In this document: positions 1 through 11,313 of the stretch, one piece after another
Layout: the number at the start of each line of letters is the position of its first letter
Numbering within the stretch: position 1 is the stretch's first letter
Source: Umbilicaria muhlenbergii
Taxonomy: Eukaryota > Ascomycota > Lecanoromycetes > Umbilicariales > Umbilicariaceae
DNA length: 64,000 nucleotides
Direction of reading: 5' to 3'
Assembly (NCBI GenBank): GCA_000611775.1
Contig: KK106981.1
Span: 3,524,672-3,588,671, forward strand
Made by a program: the position numbers and the translations under genes
Notes under the pieces: model-generated
Seen by the model: the letters and a program-made list of their open reading frames with translations, nothing else
Databases searched by the model: none
What the model was told of the DNA's origin: nothing

Positions 1-433
1 CGGTAAGTGATTGATAGTCGTCCCGGAACAAGCACGCTTGCGTGGTACCTGTCATGCCGTCAGCAACCCCAAGGGGCTTCCATGACGTCTTTGCTGTATG
101 TTTCAGGCATGAAGGAAATCGGCATGATGCGGACTACTCACATCCAGGAGTCGAAGCTTTTGGATACGTGAAGAGGACAACCCCAGCCTTACTATCGTCG
201 ACCAACTTCTTCAATGTCGTCTTCTCTCCATCATGGGTTTCTATCTCCCCGCCGAAGCCTTCGAGCGTGATGGAGTCGCCAAGCGCGTTGGTGCTACTAG
301 AAGATGAGCCGTTGACAGGCATATCTTTCTTACCACCCTTAATTTTGGATCCTGCCGACTTGATTGAACTGGCTTTCTTTGCTGGGGGTGCTGGGGGCGG
401 CTCTGCTGCCTTGCGCTTGCGTAATTCAACCAT
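1..433 (-). CDS. DOT5: Nuclear thiol peroxidase (Dot5/PRX type), 5' part only
   Basis: This is an atypical 2-Cys or 1-Cys peroxiredoxin of the AhpC/TSA-BCP class that reduces peroxides; yeast Dot5 is nuclear. Exon 1 is 433-142 and starts at ATG with a Lys/Ala/Pro-rich head (KRKAAEPPPAPPAKK) that could serve as a nuclear signal. The peroxiredoxin fold begins with a segment ending in LFTYPKASTPG. A 93-bp GT-AG intron (141-49) splits the catalytic site. Exon 2 starts at 48 and completes TPGCTTQACLFRDDYQSLT, giving the peroxidatic Cys and a second Cys five residues later, as in BCP-type enzymes. The gene runs off the left edge, so the C-terminal half is missing. The family call is strong from the catalytic motif; nuclear location is inferred from the yeast relative and the basic head. 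Confidence 0.88.
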
Positions 434-1942
434 ACTGGAGCTGGCGAGAAGTGGGAAAAGAAAGAGTATGAAGAGAAAAGGTGAGAAAGAAGGATGCGAC
501 AGAGCACTTGGAATTCAGCGATTTCAATGAGTGATGCAGAACTGCTGCGCTCAGTTGGCGCAAGTAGGTAATTACTTTGAGCGCAATGCGTAGGGTTTCA
601 CGTTAATCCGTTTCACGGTCGGACACTCAAGATGATGTCAATTGAGTGTTCTAGGTGCTTTATGATACCCACAGGGTCGCGTTGGGGTTGAGGGAAGATG
701 GAGGATGAGGGCAGTCGTTGCGATTTAAAGCGCAATCTCCACAGCAGAGGCCGGTGGCAGGCGCAAAGTGCAAGTCAGGGGGATAGCTCGAACAGTAGAC
801 ATCGAATCGAGATCAGCCCTTGGTGGTACTACTAAGTCCAGTTACTCCACGGTCATGGCGACCACTTATGCCGCGCAATGTTGGCACAAGCTTTCCAGGA
901 GGTTGGCGCAAGCGAATGCTGAATGCTGGGGAGAGTTTGGCAGCAGAATCGATCGAGCGGCATCGATTGGATCTGCCCGGTTGGCAGCACCCGTAATATT
1001 TCCACACCTGGGCGGCCCGCAATGGAGAGGGGAAGGGCGATAGTCAGGTTTACGAGATAGAACTCATGCGCCTCGACGTACATGCGGCTTTAAATGCGAC
1101 AAAACTCGCTGAGACTGTATCATTCTCTAGCCCGCAGCGATCCTCCGTATCTGACCACTCGGAGCGACGGTATCTCCGCACCAGAGTACGATTGTGACGG
1201 GTCTTCATACGAGTACATAGGCCCGACAGGATGCGATGACCGGACATCGGATCAGTCTAGAGATCTCGAGATCGTCTTTCTGATCTCGAAGGGCTCAGTA
1301 CACGAATGGGATTGACGCGTTTCCCCACGGCAAGGAGTATTATGAGGGATTCGAGCTCCATAAAATCTGGCAATGAATGGGAAGGACAATTCAGAAGCAA
1401 GCTGAAGGATCATGGCCGGAGGAGCTGAGCTCATCACCGAAAGATAAGGTACATGTAGGCAGACCGGCCTGAGCCCCCGCAGGAATACTCGTAGAGGAAA
1501 ACACAGAGTGCACACCTGCCTACGACGTTCGACGGTCATGCTTGCCGACGCGCTATTCCACTTTAGGACTGCCCTTCCGTCTTCAGCCTAAACTCGGTCT
1601 CCGATCATCGGCAGATCCCGGTTGTGATCCAGGCCTTGGAGAGGCGAACGAAAAGTTGAGATGATGCTTTTCTCCGGTCGTACAATAACAACAAAGTCCG
1701 CACAATCAAGCAAACCTCGACATCATCCACTCCTTCAGCGAACAACGCGTCAATCGACAACCCCGTCTACAACATCATCCAACGAACATCACGACCTACG
1801 ACCAAGAACCCTCCTCTACGATTCTGCCCTCGCTACAAAGACCTCCCACGCCACCCTATCCCTATCCCCAATCCACCTCACACGACCACCTAACCCTCCA
1901 CCCCACGCCACTCATCCAACCCCCATCCCCACTCCCGCAACC
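434..1942. other. Divergent intergenic region, no gene seen
   Basis: This stretch separates the start of DOT5 (leftward) from UPS2 (rightward), so it must hold both promoters. The last 200 bases before UPS2 are strikingly C-rich and G-poor. Open frames elsewhere are short, overlap each other on both strands and show no domain. Confidence 0.6.
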
Positions 1943-2518
1943 ATGAAAGTCTTCTCCTCAACCTGCACCTTCGACTACACCTGGACCGAAGTCTCCACAG
2001 CCAACTGGCGCAAATACTGCCCCTGGAACGACAAATCCACCCACGTCATCGCCGTCGACACCCTCTCCCGCCGCGTCGACCCCACCACCGGCATCCTCCG
2101 CACCGAGCGCCTCATCACCTGCCACCAAACCGCCCCCGCCTGGGTACTCTCTCTTCTCGGCGGCAGTCCCACCTCCCACGTCTACGAGACTTCGTATGTG
2201 GACCCCGCGGCCAAACGCGTGACCATGTGCTCGACGAATCTGACCTGGTCGAATATTCTGTCGTGTCGCGAGACGGTCGTTTATGAATCGCTCGCGTCGT
2301 CAAGCGCGGGGCATGAGAGGACGCAGTTTAAGCAGAACGCGGAGATTACGGCGTTGTGTGGGGGGTGGCAGAAGATTCGGACGAAGATCGAGGAGGCCAG
2401 TGTGGAGCGGTTTGGGCAGAATGCGCAGAGGGGACGGGAGGGGTTTGAGCATGTGTTGGAGATGAGTCGGAGGGTGTTTGGGGAGGAGAGGGAAGGTCAG
2501 AGGAAGCAGCGGGCGTAA
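1943..2518 (+). CDS. UPS2: PRELI/MSF1-family lipid-transfer protein, Ups2-like
   Basis: The 191-residue protein is a near-complete PRELI/MSF1 domain. In yeast, Ups2 with Mdm35 moves phosphatidylserine across the mitochondrial intermembrane space for decarboxylation to phosphatidylethanolamine. It reads MKVFSSTCTFDYTW at the start and carries STHVIAVDTLSRR, TERLITCHQ, a Trp-containing APAWVLSLLGG and NLTWSNIL, which follow Ups2 more closely than Ups1. There is no intron. The open frame extends about 94 codons upstream in frame, but that part is low-complexity Pro/Thr/Ser and the family begins at MKxF, so I chose ATG 1943. The coding strand is C-rich until about 2180 and then becomes G-rich. 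Assignment to Ups2 over Ups1 or Ups3 is by sequence resemblance only. Confidence 0.88.
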   Translation: MKVFSSTCTFDYTWTEVSTANWRKYCPWNDKSTHVIAVDTLSRRVDPTTGILRTERLITCHQTAPAWVLSLLGGSPTSHVYETSYVDPAAKRVTMCSTNLTWSNILSCRETVVYESLASSSAGHERTQFKQNAEITALCGGWQKIRTKIEEASVERFGQNAQRGREGFEHVLEMSRRVFGEEREGQRKQRA

Positions 2519-3807
2519 GCTGTGAGATGAGCTAGATGGTGATTTGGTTTCGTGCTCGATATTAGCGACTTTCCTTCTTTGAAGCGGCATTGGGACGGGC
2601 AAAAGCTGTACGAATACTATGGCGTTTTGGTGTCTACATGGGCTAGAGATGCCTGTGCGCGGTCTTCGTTGCTTGTTCATGCTGCATTTACTCCGCATAA
2701 CCTTCTTTGAAGCATGTCATGGCATGCACGAGTAGATGAGGTTAGAGTTATAGATTATAGATGATCTGCATCAGATTTTCAATGATCTTAAGTACATTAC
2801 TCATATTGGCTCTCTATAGTTGGAGTGAAGCTAATAGATCCAACATAGATCTGCCATCCTATATAGTAACCTCGTCCCCCTTGCTCGCGAGGTCTGCATG
2901 AGACAATGGCTCAGATGCCGAAACCGCAAAAGCCCCAGTGCGAGTGGTTGGCCCGGTAGACCAGGCCGTGACAAGGTACTGGAAGCCAAAGCAAAGTCTT
3001 GATTGTTGACCCAAATATTCGCTTCATCGTCTGACGGCTACAACCAACAGTAGGCTGCGGTGTAGCTAAGTCGCTGACTATCGGCTTGGGGTCAACTATG
3101 GTCTCCTAGAACACCTCGACTTTGACGTCTTCGACCCGCTGACATCCGTGGGTCGAATGCCAACCTGTAGACACGGTGTATAAGACTGGAAGGTCGATCT
3201 TAGCTTTGAGTAACGACAGCCAGATACGCCGAAGCTGGCTTCTTCGACAAATTAAAAGACCGTCTCATATTTTTCAAGACAGCGTTCTCGTATGAGTGTC
3301 ATTCTCCGTTCTTAGGGCGAATGTTGATGCCTCATCGGAGGAGAGTGTCTGTAGCATCCTCCTACAAGCCAGCCATGGCAATGAAGCTCTGGAAGCCATT
3401 TCCTCATAATTAGAGGTAATGAACATAGTTTGAGTAGCCGCGTTGGACCAAAAATGCTTTTTTGATAGCGATTCAGAGGCCTAATAGGCGAGACACAGTT
3501 CTTGAACGCTGCCGAGCCGGCAGAACAGAGGCGAGCTGTGTGGCAGATTACTGACACTTGTGTGTCGATCTGAATGAATCCGCGAGCATCGCCAAAGGGA
3601 TGTGCCTGAAAAATCATAGTTTAGCGACAGCCACGGAAAGTACAAAGCAAGGCAAGAGAGATTGTAGCGCCAGGGGATCGTACCAGGTCTTGGAGGTCCT
3701 TATCTGGCAATATATCCGCCTTGAGGTCGAGTCCATCTTGCAGATACTTGTATGAAGCGCATGTGAGGAGGTCACCGTAAAGAGTGTCTCATCTCCCCCA
3801 TGGCAGA
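2519..3807. other. Convergent intergenic region, possibly with a decayed ankyrin fragment
   Basis: The region lies between the tails of UPS2 and the leftward gene at 3808. No intact gene is visible. Around 3318-3407 one + frame reads like a single eroded ankyrin repeat (ANVDA, then LLQASHGNEALE) before a stop codon. The remainder has frequent stops in all frames. Confidence 0.45.
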
Positions 3808-5429
3808 CTACATCAGTCCTCCGAGGATCACCTTACCAATACCAGCAATTTCGCTTTTCGCCCCGCTCCTGCTTGCATCTTCAAATTCCTTGATGATGCC
3901 CGCCACCATGACTTTCCTAAGTCTAGCGTCTGCCTTGCTGAATGAATCTCCAACTCCAGGTGCACACATGGCAGGAGAAGAGATAAGACTCATGATTCGC
4001 GTATAACAATCAATGAGAACGTCACACAACGTTGCAAAGGTTTCGTAGAAATCTGGGTCGAAAGGCAGAGACGGAGTAAGTAGATGCAAATACTCTTCAC
4101 CCGGCAGAAGCTCTTGCTCGCTGGCTGGGAACGAGGATGCCGTGGCTGAGCCGGTCGACACACTACTACTTGTCATCGACTTGATGTCCGAAGGATCGCC
4201 CGTGTTCATAGGAAGACCAATATCCGCTGCTGAGCTCGTTCGGCGCCCTTTTGTACCTGCCGCATGAGTTGCGCGTTTGAACATTTGCGGAATCTTGGAT
4301 CGAGACAGAGACGAAGAAGAGGACCCGTCGGGTGGGTGTATCTGTTGGTAGGACTCAAATTCAGCTAAGAGGGCATTCAACGCTCGGAGATATTCGAGAG
4401 GATTCGAGGCGTTGAGATCGAGAATGGCGGGAAGGGAGAGGCCGAGGAGTAAGTAGTTTGTGGCTCGGCGTGCCAGCTTCTTGGCCTCGAAGTATGGCAT
4501 CTTAGAGAGGTCTGATTTGGTGAAGAGGAGGGTGTTGAACCAGTATACCCTTCCTTCATGCCTGTATTGACCTTTAGTATGACCGCTCCGTATGGCTTCT
4601 ATTGGCCCTCATTCGGGACACTCCCCGGAAGGAGGGAAACTTACGCCTTTCTCAAATAATGCAGCGTAGCTATTCTCTTCGATGAAGTCTCGTGGACGTT
4701 TTGATATACAACACTGGGATTCTGTAGCCCTCCAACGGTAGGAGCCGACGGAAGCCCGGGACCAGGTAAGGATACACCGTTGGCTCCTTGCACAGGGTAT
4801 GTATTCGGCTGCGTCGTAGTGTTGGGTGGCTTTGTATATTCTGTTTCTTTCCTCGTGCTGTTGGGTGGCGGAGCAGCTAACATGGTGGGTAAAGGCGTGT
4901 TCGTTTGGGGACTTTCGGCAGATGGTGGAGACGGAGCAGTTGTAGCGCGATGAACTGAATCGGGACTCCCGGCGGAGAGTGGGGACGGAGCAGTTGTAGG
5001 GTGATTGGTTGGAGGACCGAAGCTGTCAAGAGAGCTTTGTTGACTCAACGAGGCTGAGGCTCGTCGAGAGGAGAACGAAGTAGAGAGCGAATTGTAATGT
5101 TTCAGCGGGTTGTAGGTCGCGGATTTCTTGTCCGGAGAGTAGGTCAAGGATGCCGTGCTAAAGGAGGTCACCCGTGACTTATGAGTTCTGCTTGAAGATC
5201 TCGAGGAGGTCGAGCCCCGGTCAGTGCTGAAGTCTGGAGGCTCACTGCTGAAGGGCAGTGTTGAGGCTCGATGGGGTGACGCCTGCCTCGATGACCCTCG
5301 GCTGGCAACAGCCCGTGTGGGCCAGGGGTTCTGGTTCAGCGAGGATGTCAACTTATTGCTGAACAGAGAGCCAGTCTTTGCCAAGAAGCCCTCACGACCG
5401 CTCGTGGTGGGAGCATTCGCCTTTTGCAT
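3808..5429 (-). CDS. Conserved fungal protein of unknown function
   Basis: Two exons (5429-4645 and 4561-3808) joined by an 83-bp GT-AG intron encode 512 residues. The first half (about residues 1-240) is Ser/Thr/Pro-rich and probably disordered. The conserved part starts just before the splice at YQNVHETSSKRIATLHYLRK and continues across it as AHEGRVYWFNTLLFTKSDL. It then has a helical stretch (ARRATNYLLLGLSLPAILDL, ALNALLAEFE), a second Ser-rich insert and a C-terminal helical region ending GIGKVILGGLM. The continuity of RKA|HEGRVYW supports the splice. I do not recognise a named domain and no transmembrane segment or catalytic motif is apparent. Its divergent neighbour is ECT1, 526 bp away. 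Confidence 0.8.
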
Positions 5430-5955
5430 TTTCCAACAGCGCTATGTCACATTCCCTCGGAGCTAATGCATGCTTTGGTAACTCGGAGGCATGCAAGGGG
5501 CTCTCTGACGGGCCATTTCCTTTCGATATGTGGGGATGAAGCTTCCTGCAACCAACTCAAAGGGTTCAAATCGCTGAAGACCACGACTGTCCGCGATGTG
5601 TGTGCGCACAAGGGTGTATGCCGCAGTGGCAGCTTCGAGAAGCGTGGCCATATCGTACCTGCAGGCCAACAGGGGGAGGGGGTGTTCGGCTTCTCGGTGC
5701 AACAATATCCCGTGGCAGGTATGCGTGAGCCCTAAGTACATGTAATTGTGCGCTTCCACACGTCTTGCAACGTTCTCAATCGTCGCTTGTGAGTTGTGCC
5801 ACATGTTTCCTGGCCAAAGGCGTTGAGTTCCTCTCACTGCTGGTCTTCTGGCTGCTTGGCTGTGAGGTTTCAAGCCATCAACGTCGCCAAAACCGACGAC
5901 GCCTCACCATAAACACCCCAGCTGTTCTTGGTTCATACCCTTCTGAGCTATCGCA
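5430..5955. other. Divergent promoter region between 3808-gene and ECT1
   Basis: This 526-bp region contains the start-proximal flanks of two genes pointing away from each other. I see no conserved regulatory motif and no coding signal. Confidence 0.55.
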
Positions 5956-7505
5956 ATGGCTACTCAAGACACATCAGATGTGCCCGTAACCGGTCAGTGG
6001 CCGGTACCACCACAGGAAGATGTACCGGTCTCCAAGGACCGTATATGGGTGGACGGATGCTTCGACTTCAGTCATCATGGTGAGAAGCAGTGCCACTTGG
6101 TGCTCTTTCCCCATGCTCATGCAGCTATAGACGCAGTCTAATTACTTTTTGGGTAGGACATGCCGGCGCTATGCTGCAGGCTCGAAGGCTCGGGAAGGAA
6201 TTGCTTGTAGGCATTCACTCGGACGAGGCCATTCTGGCCAACAAAGGTCCTACGGTCATGACCCTGAAAGAACGGTGCGTACTTCATGATCTATTAGGGT
6301 TTTATGTTGCTGATCTTTAGTACCAGCGTCTCTGCCGTAGATGCCTGCCGATGGTCTACCCAGTCCGTCCCTTATGCGCCATATGTAACTTCTCTCCCGT
6401 GGATATCCCACTATGGTTGCTACTACGTCGTCCACGGCGACGACATTACCTCAGATAGCGCCGGTGAAGACTGCTATAGATACGTCAAAGCTGCTGGTCG
6501 GTTCTCAGTAGTGAAACGGACGCCTGGAATCTCGACAACGGACTTGGTGGGCCGCATGCTTTTGTGCACCAAAACTCACTTCATCAGGTCTTTGACTCGA
6601 GTGTTAGCTGGGGAAGAGGGACCCGGCACCGCCGAAGAGCGTAGGAGGTTGGGGGAGGACCTGAGGCAGCGAATGAAGGACTATGCTACAGATGAATCCG
6701 GGCTCTTGCCTGGATCCGAGGTCTGGAGTTGGATGGGATCTCACTCCGCCATGAAGGACCATACTGTAGAGGAAGCCGGTTCGTACAGTAAGCTTGTTTC
6801 AGGCAAGGCTCCCAAGCCAGGGCAGCGCGTTGTCTACGTAGACGGAGGGTTTGATCTCTTCTCGTCTGGACATATCGAGTTCCTCCGTCAAGTCGTGAAG
6901 GCAGAAGAGACTGTGGGCAGGAAAAATGGCTGGTACGAAGCGCATGCGAAGAAGCAAAGGATCGATGCCTTTGGAGAAGATTTCGGGCCAGTATATGTCA
7001 TTGCCGGTGTCCATGATGACGAGGTCATCAACTATTGGAAAGGAGTGAACTATCCCATCATGAACATCTTCGAGCGTGGACTGTGTGTCCTGCAGTGCCG
7101 AGTAGGTTATCTTTACATCAGATTCTTTCCAACCGCTAACGACACCAGTACATTCACTCCGTGATCTTCTCCGCACCCTTCACCCCAAATCGAACGTACC
7201 TTACCAACCTACCTTACGGTACTCCCCATGCGGTCTACCATGGGCCTACCTCCTTTATGCCGTTAACATATGACCCATATTCTGCAGCCAAAGAGCTGGG
7301 AATTTATCAGGAAATCGGCGACCATGATTTCCAGCACGTCAACGCTGGAGAGATCGTGCAAAGGATCCTGAAAAGTCGAGAGATGTACGAAGAAAGGCAG
7401 CGAATGAAAGGAGAGAAGGCCGCGGGCGAAGAAGCTGTTCGGCGAAGGGAAGAGATGGAAAGAGATGCATCGGAGCTCGAAAAGCAGCGGGCAGATAACA
7501 GGTAG
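5956..7505 (+). CDS. ECT1: CTP:phosphoethanolamine cytidylyltransferase
   Basis: The enzyme makes CDP-ethanolamine from CTP and phosphoethanolamine, the rate-setting step of the Kennedy route to phosphatidylethanolamine. Four exons (5956-6079, 6157-6274, 6327-7101, 7149-7505) give 457 residues, the usual length. The N-terminal cytidylyltransferase domain has WVDGCFDFSHHGHAGAMLQA, with the HxGH-type CTP-binding signature formed across intron 1, and later YVVHGDDIT and RTPGISTTDL. The second, diverged domain begins YVDGGFDLFSSGHIEFL and has SVIFSAPFTPNRTYL. The last 40 residues are a charged helix. For intron 2 there are two nearby acceptors in the same frame region; only the one ending at 6326 restores KERVSAVDACRWST, so I used it. 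The gene is convergent with the PPC decarboxylase, tail to tail 223 bp apart. Confidence 0.95.
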
Positions 7506-7728
7506 TACACTGCGTCGGGGCCAAGCCAACTGTTCGAACACTGCGTTTTCTGTACATATACCCTTTCGTTATTACATAGCGCAGCATAATGACGGCGTTC
7601 AATAATTTTACCGCTGCTAGAGCTTTCATCCAGCCGCTTGAAGGATTTTGCACATTAATGTATGATATTCTGTTTCGCAGAAGTATTGTCCAAACATCAA
7701 GTGGTCGTTGTCTGGATGAGATATTGTA

Positions 7729-8475
7729 CTATCTATCATGACCCAAGCCCAATCGCTCCTCAATAACAGTCACAATGTCGTTCCAATCCCTCATCGCGCC
7801 ATCCCCCACATCACCACAGGCCAACTCCTTCTCCACAGGCCTCAACACCTCCACCCATCCCTCTCCCTCACTACTACCAACTCCCCAATCCTCTTCCAAC
7901 ACCCTGATCTGCTTCCTCGTCACAGGGTGTCTCCACATCGCCGTGTTCATCGCCGCCGCAACAACGATCCTCTTCTTCCCATTAACGTTGCGACTGTCAA
8001 TCATCCCAGTAGTATCCCAAGCCCTCACGACCGACAATAAGAGATTATCCGCCAAGCCCATCGTCATCTTCGCCAGCGAGTTCGCAGACAGCGGCGCGAT
8101 GACCATGAGATCACTCCAGCGACGCAATTCAATATGAAGTATCCCCCCACCCCTCGTCCAGGGGCGGTCCCACTCATCCTCGTCACGGTATATGCCATCA
8201 ACGTTCTCGAAATCGTGGAGCGAATCCAGGAGCGGTTGTTCTGCGCTTTGGCCTGCGAGGAAGTTCTCGGCGGATTTGGTGAGGAGGATGCGGATTGAGA
8301 GGTTGGCGTGGTGGGCGAGGGCGCGGACGATGTTGGGGAGCTTGATGGTGGCGACGCTGCCGCTGGCGGCGAGGATCAGGTGGCGCTTGTTGTCGTTGGC
8401 GTGGTCGGCGGCTATGAAGGGGGTGGAGGATGGAGAGGGATGCCCAGGTTTGGGATGGCCGTTGGTTGTAGCCAT
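7729..8475 (-). CDS. Phosphopantothenoylcysteine decarboxylase (Hal3/Cab3 type)
   Basis: This FMN-dependent enzyme decarboxylates 4'-phosphopantothenoylcysteine to phosphopantetheine in coenzyme A synthesis. The single exon from ATG 8475 encodes 248 residues. Expected features are present in order: LILAASGSVATIK at the N-terminus, the catalytic His in HIELRRWSDLMVIAPLSANS, the AAAMNTAMW substrate motif with its Asn, and the C-terminal clamp ACGDVGDGAM containing the conserved Cys. Yeast Hal3 and Vhs3 also inhibit the phosphatase Ppz1 but carry long acidic tails that this protein lacks, so I infer a mainly metabolic role. The gene is divergent from GRX5 with 211 bp between the start codons. 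That short shared region contains an ATTGG (reverse CCAAT) near 8589. Its composition switches on the + strand from C-rich to G-rich near 8200. Confidence 0.92.
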   Translation of the reverse strand: MATTNGHPKPGHPSPSSTPFIAADHANDNKRHLILAASGSVATIKLPNIVRALAHHANLSIRILLTKSAENFLAGQSAEQPLLDSLHDFENVDGIYRDEDEWDRPWTRGGGILHIELRRWSDLMVIAPLSANSLAKMTMGLADNLLLSVVRAWDTTGMIDSRNVNGKKRIVVAAAMNTAMWRHPVTRKQIRVLEEDWGVGSSEGEGWVEVLRPVEKELACGDVGDGAMRDWNDIVTVIEERLGLGHDR

Positions 8476-8686
8476 GGTCGGATCAGGTTTCACATCTTAG
8501 AGTTGTGGAATTAGCCTGAGGAATGGCTCCCTTTTTCGAATGTAGCAGATTATCTTATCGACATCAGCGGAGGTGTTGAAATTTGGCGATTGGTAATTGA
8601 GTTAGGAATTTGGCGATGTCTGACATCACTTTGTTTCGCCGTCGACTCTTTCCGAGCTAACAACACCAAAACTCTACATATTCAAC

Positions 8687-9278
8687 ATGCTGTCCAGATC
8701 CATATTACCGTCGGTGAGTAATGCTATAAAGGGATTTGCCAAGCAAAGCGATAGCTAATACATGCTTAGGCCTTCCGGCAAGCCTCGAGGCCATCGCGGC
8801 CACTCGCCGCCCAATTCATCAAACCTTTACCTGCCCGTCTCACACCTTTACAGATCCGACTTCTGTCATCAGAGACGAAGGCGGCAATAGATAAAGCCAT
8901 TGGATCAGCGCCGGTGGTGCTGTTTATGAAAGGTACGCCGGAGACGCCACAATGTGGATTCTCGCGAGCGAGCCTCCGGATTCTAGAGCACCAAGGACTG
9001 GATCCGCAGAAGTTCACAGCGTTCAATGTCCTGGAAGATGAAGAGCTAAGACAAGGTAATGTGGACTCGAGGCGTGCCATGATAAGAGAAGCTGATCTTT
9101 GCGAATGACAGGCATCAAGGAATACTCGGACTGGCCAACCATACCTCAGCTTTACGTGGAGAAGGAGTTTGTGGGTGGTTGTGATATTTTGATGTCAATG
9201 CATCAGAATGGCGAACTTGCGAAACTGTTGGAGGATAAGGGGGTGCTTGCAGCTGGGGAAGGTCAGGCAAAGGCATGA
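8687..9278 (+). CDS. GRX5: Mitochondrial monothiol glutaredoxin Grx5
   Basis: Grx5 carries [2Fe-2S] clusters in the mitochondrial iron-sulfur assembly pathway. Three exons (8687-8713, 8770-9055, 9112-9278) encode 159 residues. The first 40 residues are Arg/Ser/Leu-rich with few acids, consistent with a mitochondrial targeting sequence. The glutaredoxin domain has [18 protein letters not shown], which holds the monothiol CGFS active site, then the glutathione-binding WPTIPQLYV and the [15 protein letters not shown] helix. All introns are 56 bp with standard GT-AG ends, and the joins keep the frame. It shares a 211-bp intergenic region with the PPC decarboxylase gene. Confidence 0.95.
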
Positions 9279-9659
9279 AAATTGTTCCTAGAGTCCGGGC
9301 AAATCCGCGAATATGACAGCGTTTCAGGAGACGACTTCTACCAGGTGTGTCAGATCGTCTGCTTGAGAAGCGACATTCAAGACTGGGGCTCAGATGTCCC
9401 CAACTGTTCTCTCTCACGAAAGGATGGGACTGGAATGCAGTTTCCCACGCAGTTGATACGAGGTGTTTTTCTACTGTCATGTTCCAAGCCTGACTATGGT
9501 TCGGGCTTTTGTATCAATATCAGTGTCAGCAATCACAACATGCTTCCAACTGTTGCTCTTCCAAACGGAACACTCCGCTAGCCCTAAGATTCTGTAGCCG
9601 AGAGTCTCTCTTTGAATCCGCATCAACTCTCCTATGCGTCCTACCCAATAGCAGCCATC
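9279..9659. other. Intergenic region, no gene seen
   Basis: The 381 bp between GRX5 and the coiled-coil gene are presumed to hold the GRX5 terminator and the promoter of the next gene. No motif or coding signal stands out. Confidence 0.5.
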
Positions 9660-10601
9660 ATGATGGCAAGAGCTAAGCACCAATTAGTACCAGAGACGAA
9701 GGCGAAGAAAGTAAAGACCTACGTGTCCACTTCCGGCATCTTCAAGAAGATTGGTTCTCATCGATCACTCGTACCAGCTCCACGGCGAAAGTCTCGGCAT
9801 CAAGAACAGTATAATTACAGATTTGCCGATGAGCTAGTTTCATATGTCCCAAAGAAGCATGTACAAATACCAGATCATCCGCTGGCAACAGCATTCAATG
9901 GTTCGATCTACCCTCCTTCTGTCGTTGAACAAGACTACGTCCTAATTGTTGCACTAGAGCGCATCGAGCATTCTCGCGAACACATCGAAGCCAACGCCAC
10001 TACCTTGATAGACTCAGTCCACCACTCTCTTACGGACCGCCTCGCAAGCGCCAGTGCTCAGCCCGACAAGCTGATTAAGGCAGCCACAGCATTGAAGGAA
10101 GAAAAGTTTCGACCACTCGAAGACGAGCAACTCCAGTTCGCCAGTGCTGATGGCGTCGCGAAAGTCAACGCTTCGTTGGGTGGTTGTATGCATTCGTTCA
10201 AGAAGGTCGTGGTTCGTGAGGAGAAGGCACTTGCGGTGCTGTGGAAGGAGTGGGTCGAGGTGCAACTAGAAATTGAGGATTTTGCAAAGGAGATGCTTGG
10301 GCCAGATGGACTCAAGCACTTTAGGAACTCGAAAGGAAGTGCTCTGGGTGGGCAATGTGGGGAGCAGCAGAAGAAGCTTGAGCAGGATGTTGAGCTAGAT
10401 CGGAAGCGGTTGGAAGAAGAGGTAGAGAAGGCAAGCCAACAGGTCTTGCAGAAGATGTTGGCCAGTGAGAAGGTAAGATTGTCATTGCCCGTCGTCCTCT
10501 GCTGTCCAGGACCTGATACACCTTGTCGGATTTAGGAAATGGATTTTTTACAGAGGAAGCAGAGGAAGAGTATCTTGAGCATGTTGGAGGCTCAGCTGTA
10601 A
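9660..10601 (+). CDS. Hypothetical coiled-coil protein
   Basis: Two exons (9660-10472 and 10536-10601) encode 292 residues starting MMARAKHQLVPETKAKK. The second ATG, three bases later, is equally possible. The N-terminal 60 residues are basic. The rest is predicted by eye to be helical: EEKALAVLWKEWVEVQLEIE, then a highly charged segment (QQKKLEQDVELDRKRLEEEV) crossing into the short second exon, EMDFLQRKQRKSILSMLEAQL without its last residue. The 63-bp intron has GTAAGA and TTTAG ends and the join preserves the charged helix pattern. I recognise no family. The gene is co-directional with GRX5 but there is no reason to link their functions. Confidence 0.7.
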
Positions 10602-11313
10602 AGTTACTGCCAGGTGAAGATCTATTGCTATCTTTGTTTGCTTGTTGCATATAGGACATACTTGCTTGCGCACGTTGTCGCCATCAGGCTTTACTAGATG
10701 AGAACATGTCGCCACTTGCAAGGCAAACATCAGTCAACAGCAGCAGCTGATATCGGAGACCCCCCGATACGTGTGATATTTGCCATCTATCCAATAAGCC
10801 ATTTTTAATTCAGTTGCAGCAGAAATTTCTCGTGCTGGCAAAGGTCCCCCGTCACTGAGCGCTTAGCATCGGCATCCCCTTGATTCGGATTTAGGCTACC
10901 CTAGAGCGGCTTCCTTGCGTCCTAGTTCTTGCAACGTCGTCGAGATACTCCGATATCGCGCACCGCCCTTCACGCAAGCACAGTGCCAAAGTGAACATGA
11001 AAATCTCCAACTGTAGCTTTCTGAAGCGATGGAAAGCGTTATTACGCATATGGTCAAGGCGCAATGGCTGTCCACGGTGACGGTGTCCACTCCGGGCCTG
11101 TTTCAATCCCCCAGCGTCCGCACTTCTTGGTGGGCCGCACATCTCTCGCAAACCCTTTGCGGTGGCTTGCATGCTCTGCTATTGACTTCCTCGACATGTG
11201 TATGACTCATTCTTGCATTTAATACCGTTCTTCTGCCCTTAAATACTTCTGCTTCTTTCAATTGACGTTTCTACCTCCACATTTCTCTTTCGATAGAAAT
11301 ATTGCTTCAGGCC
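10602..11313. other. Intergenic region upstream of BAT
   Basis: These 712 bp carry no plausible gene. The final 80 bp before the aminotransferase ATG are pyrimidine-rich, as is common near fungal transcription starts. Confidence 0.5.

Noticed and set aside
1661-1942. In-frame N-terminal extension of UPS2
   Set aside because: Low-complexity Pro/Thr/Ser sequence from a C-rich leader; the family starts at the MKVF methionine.
6275-6326. Alternative acceptor at 6320 for ECT1 intron 2
   Set aside because: It would give ERTSVSAV; the acceptor at 6326 gives ERVSAVDACRW, which fits the family.
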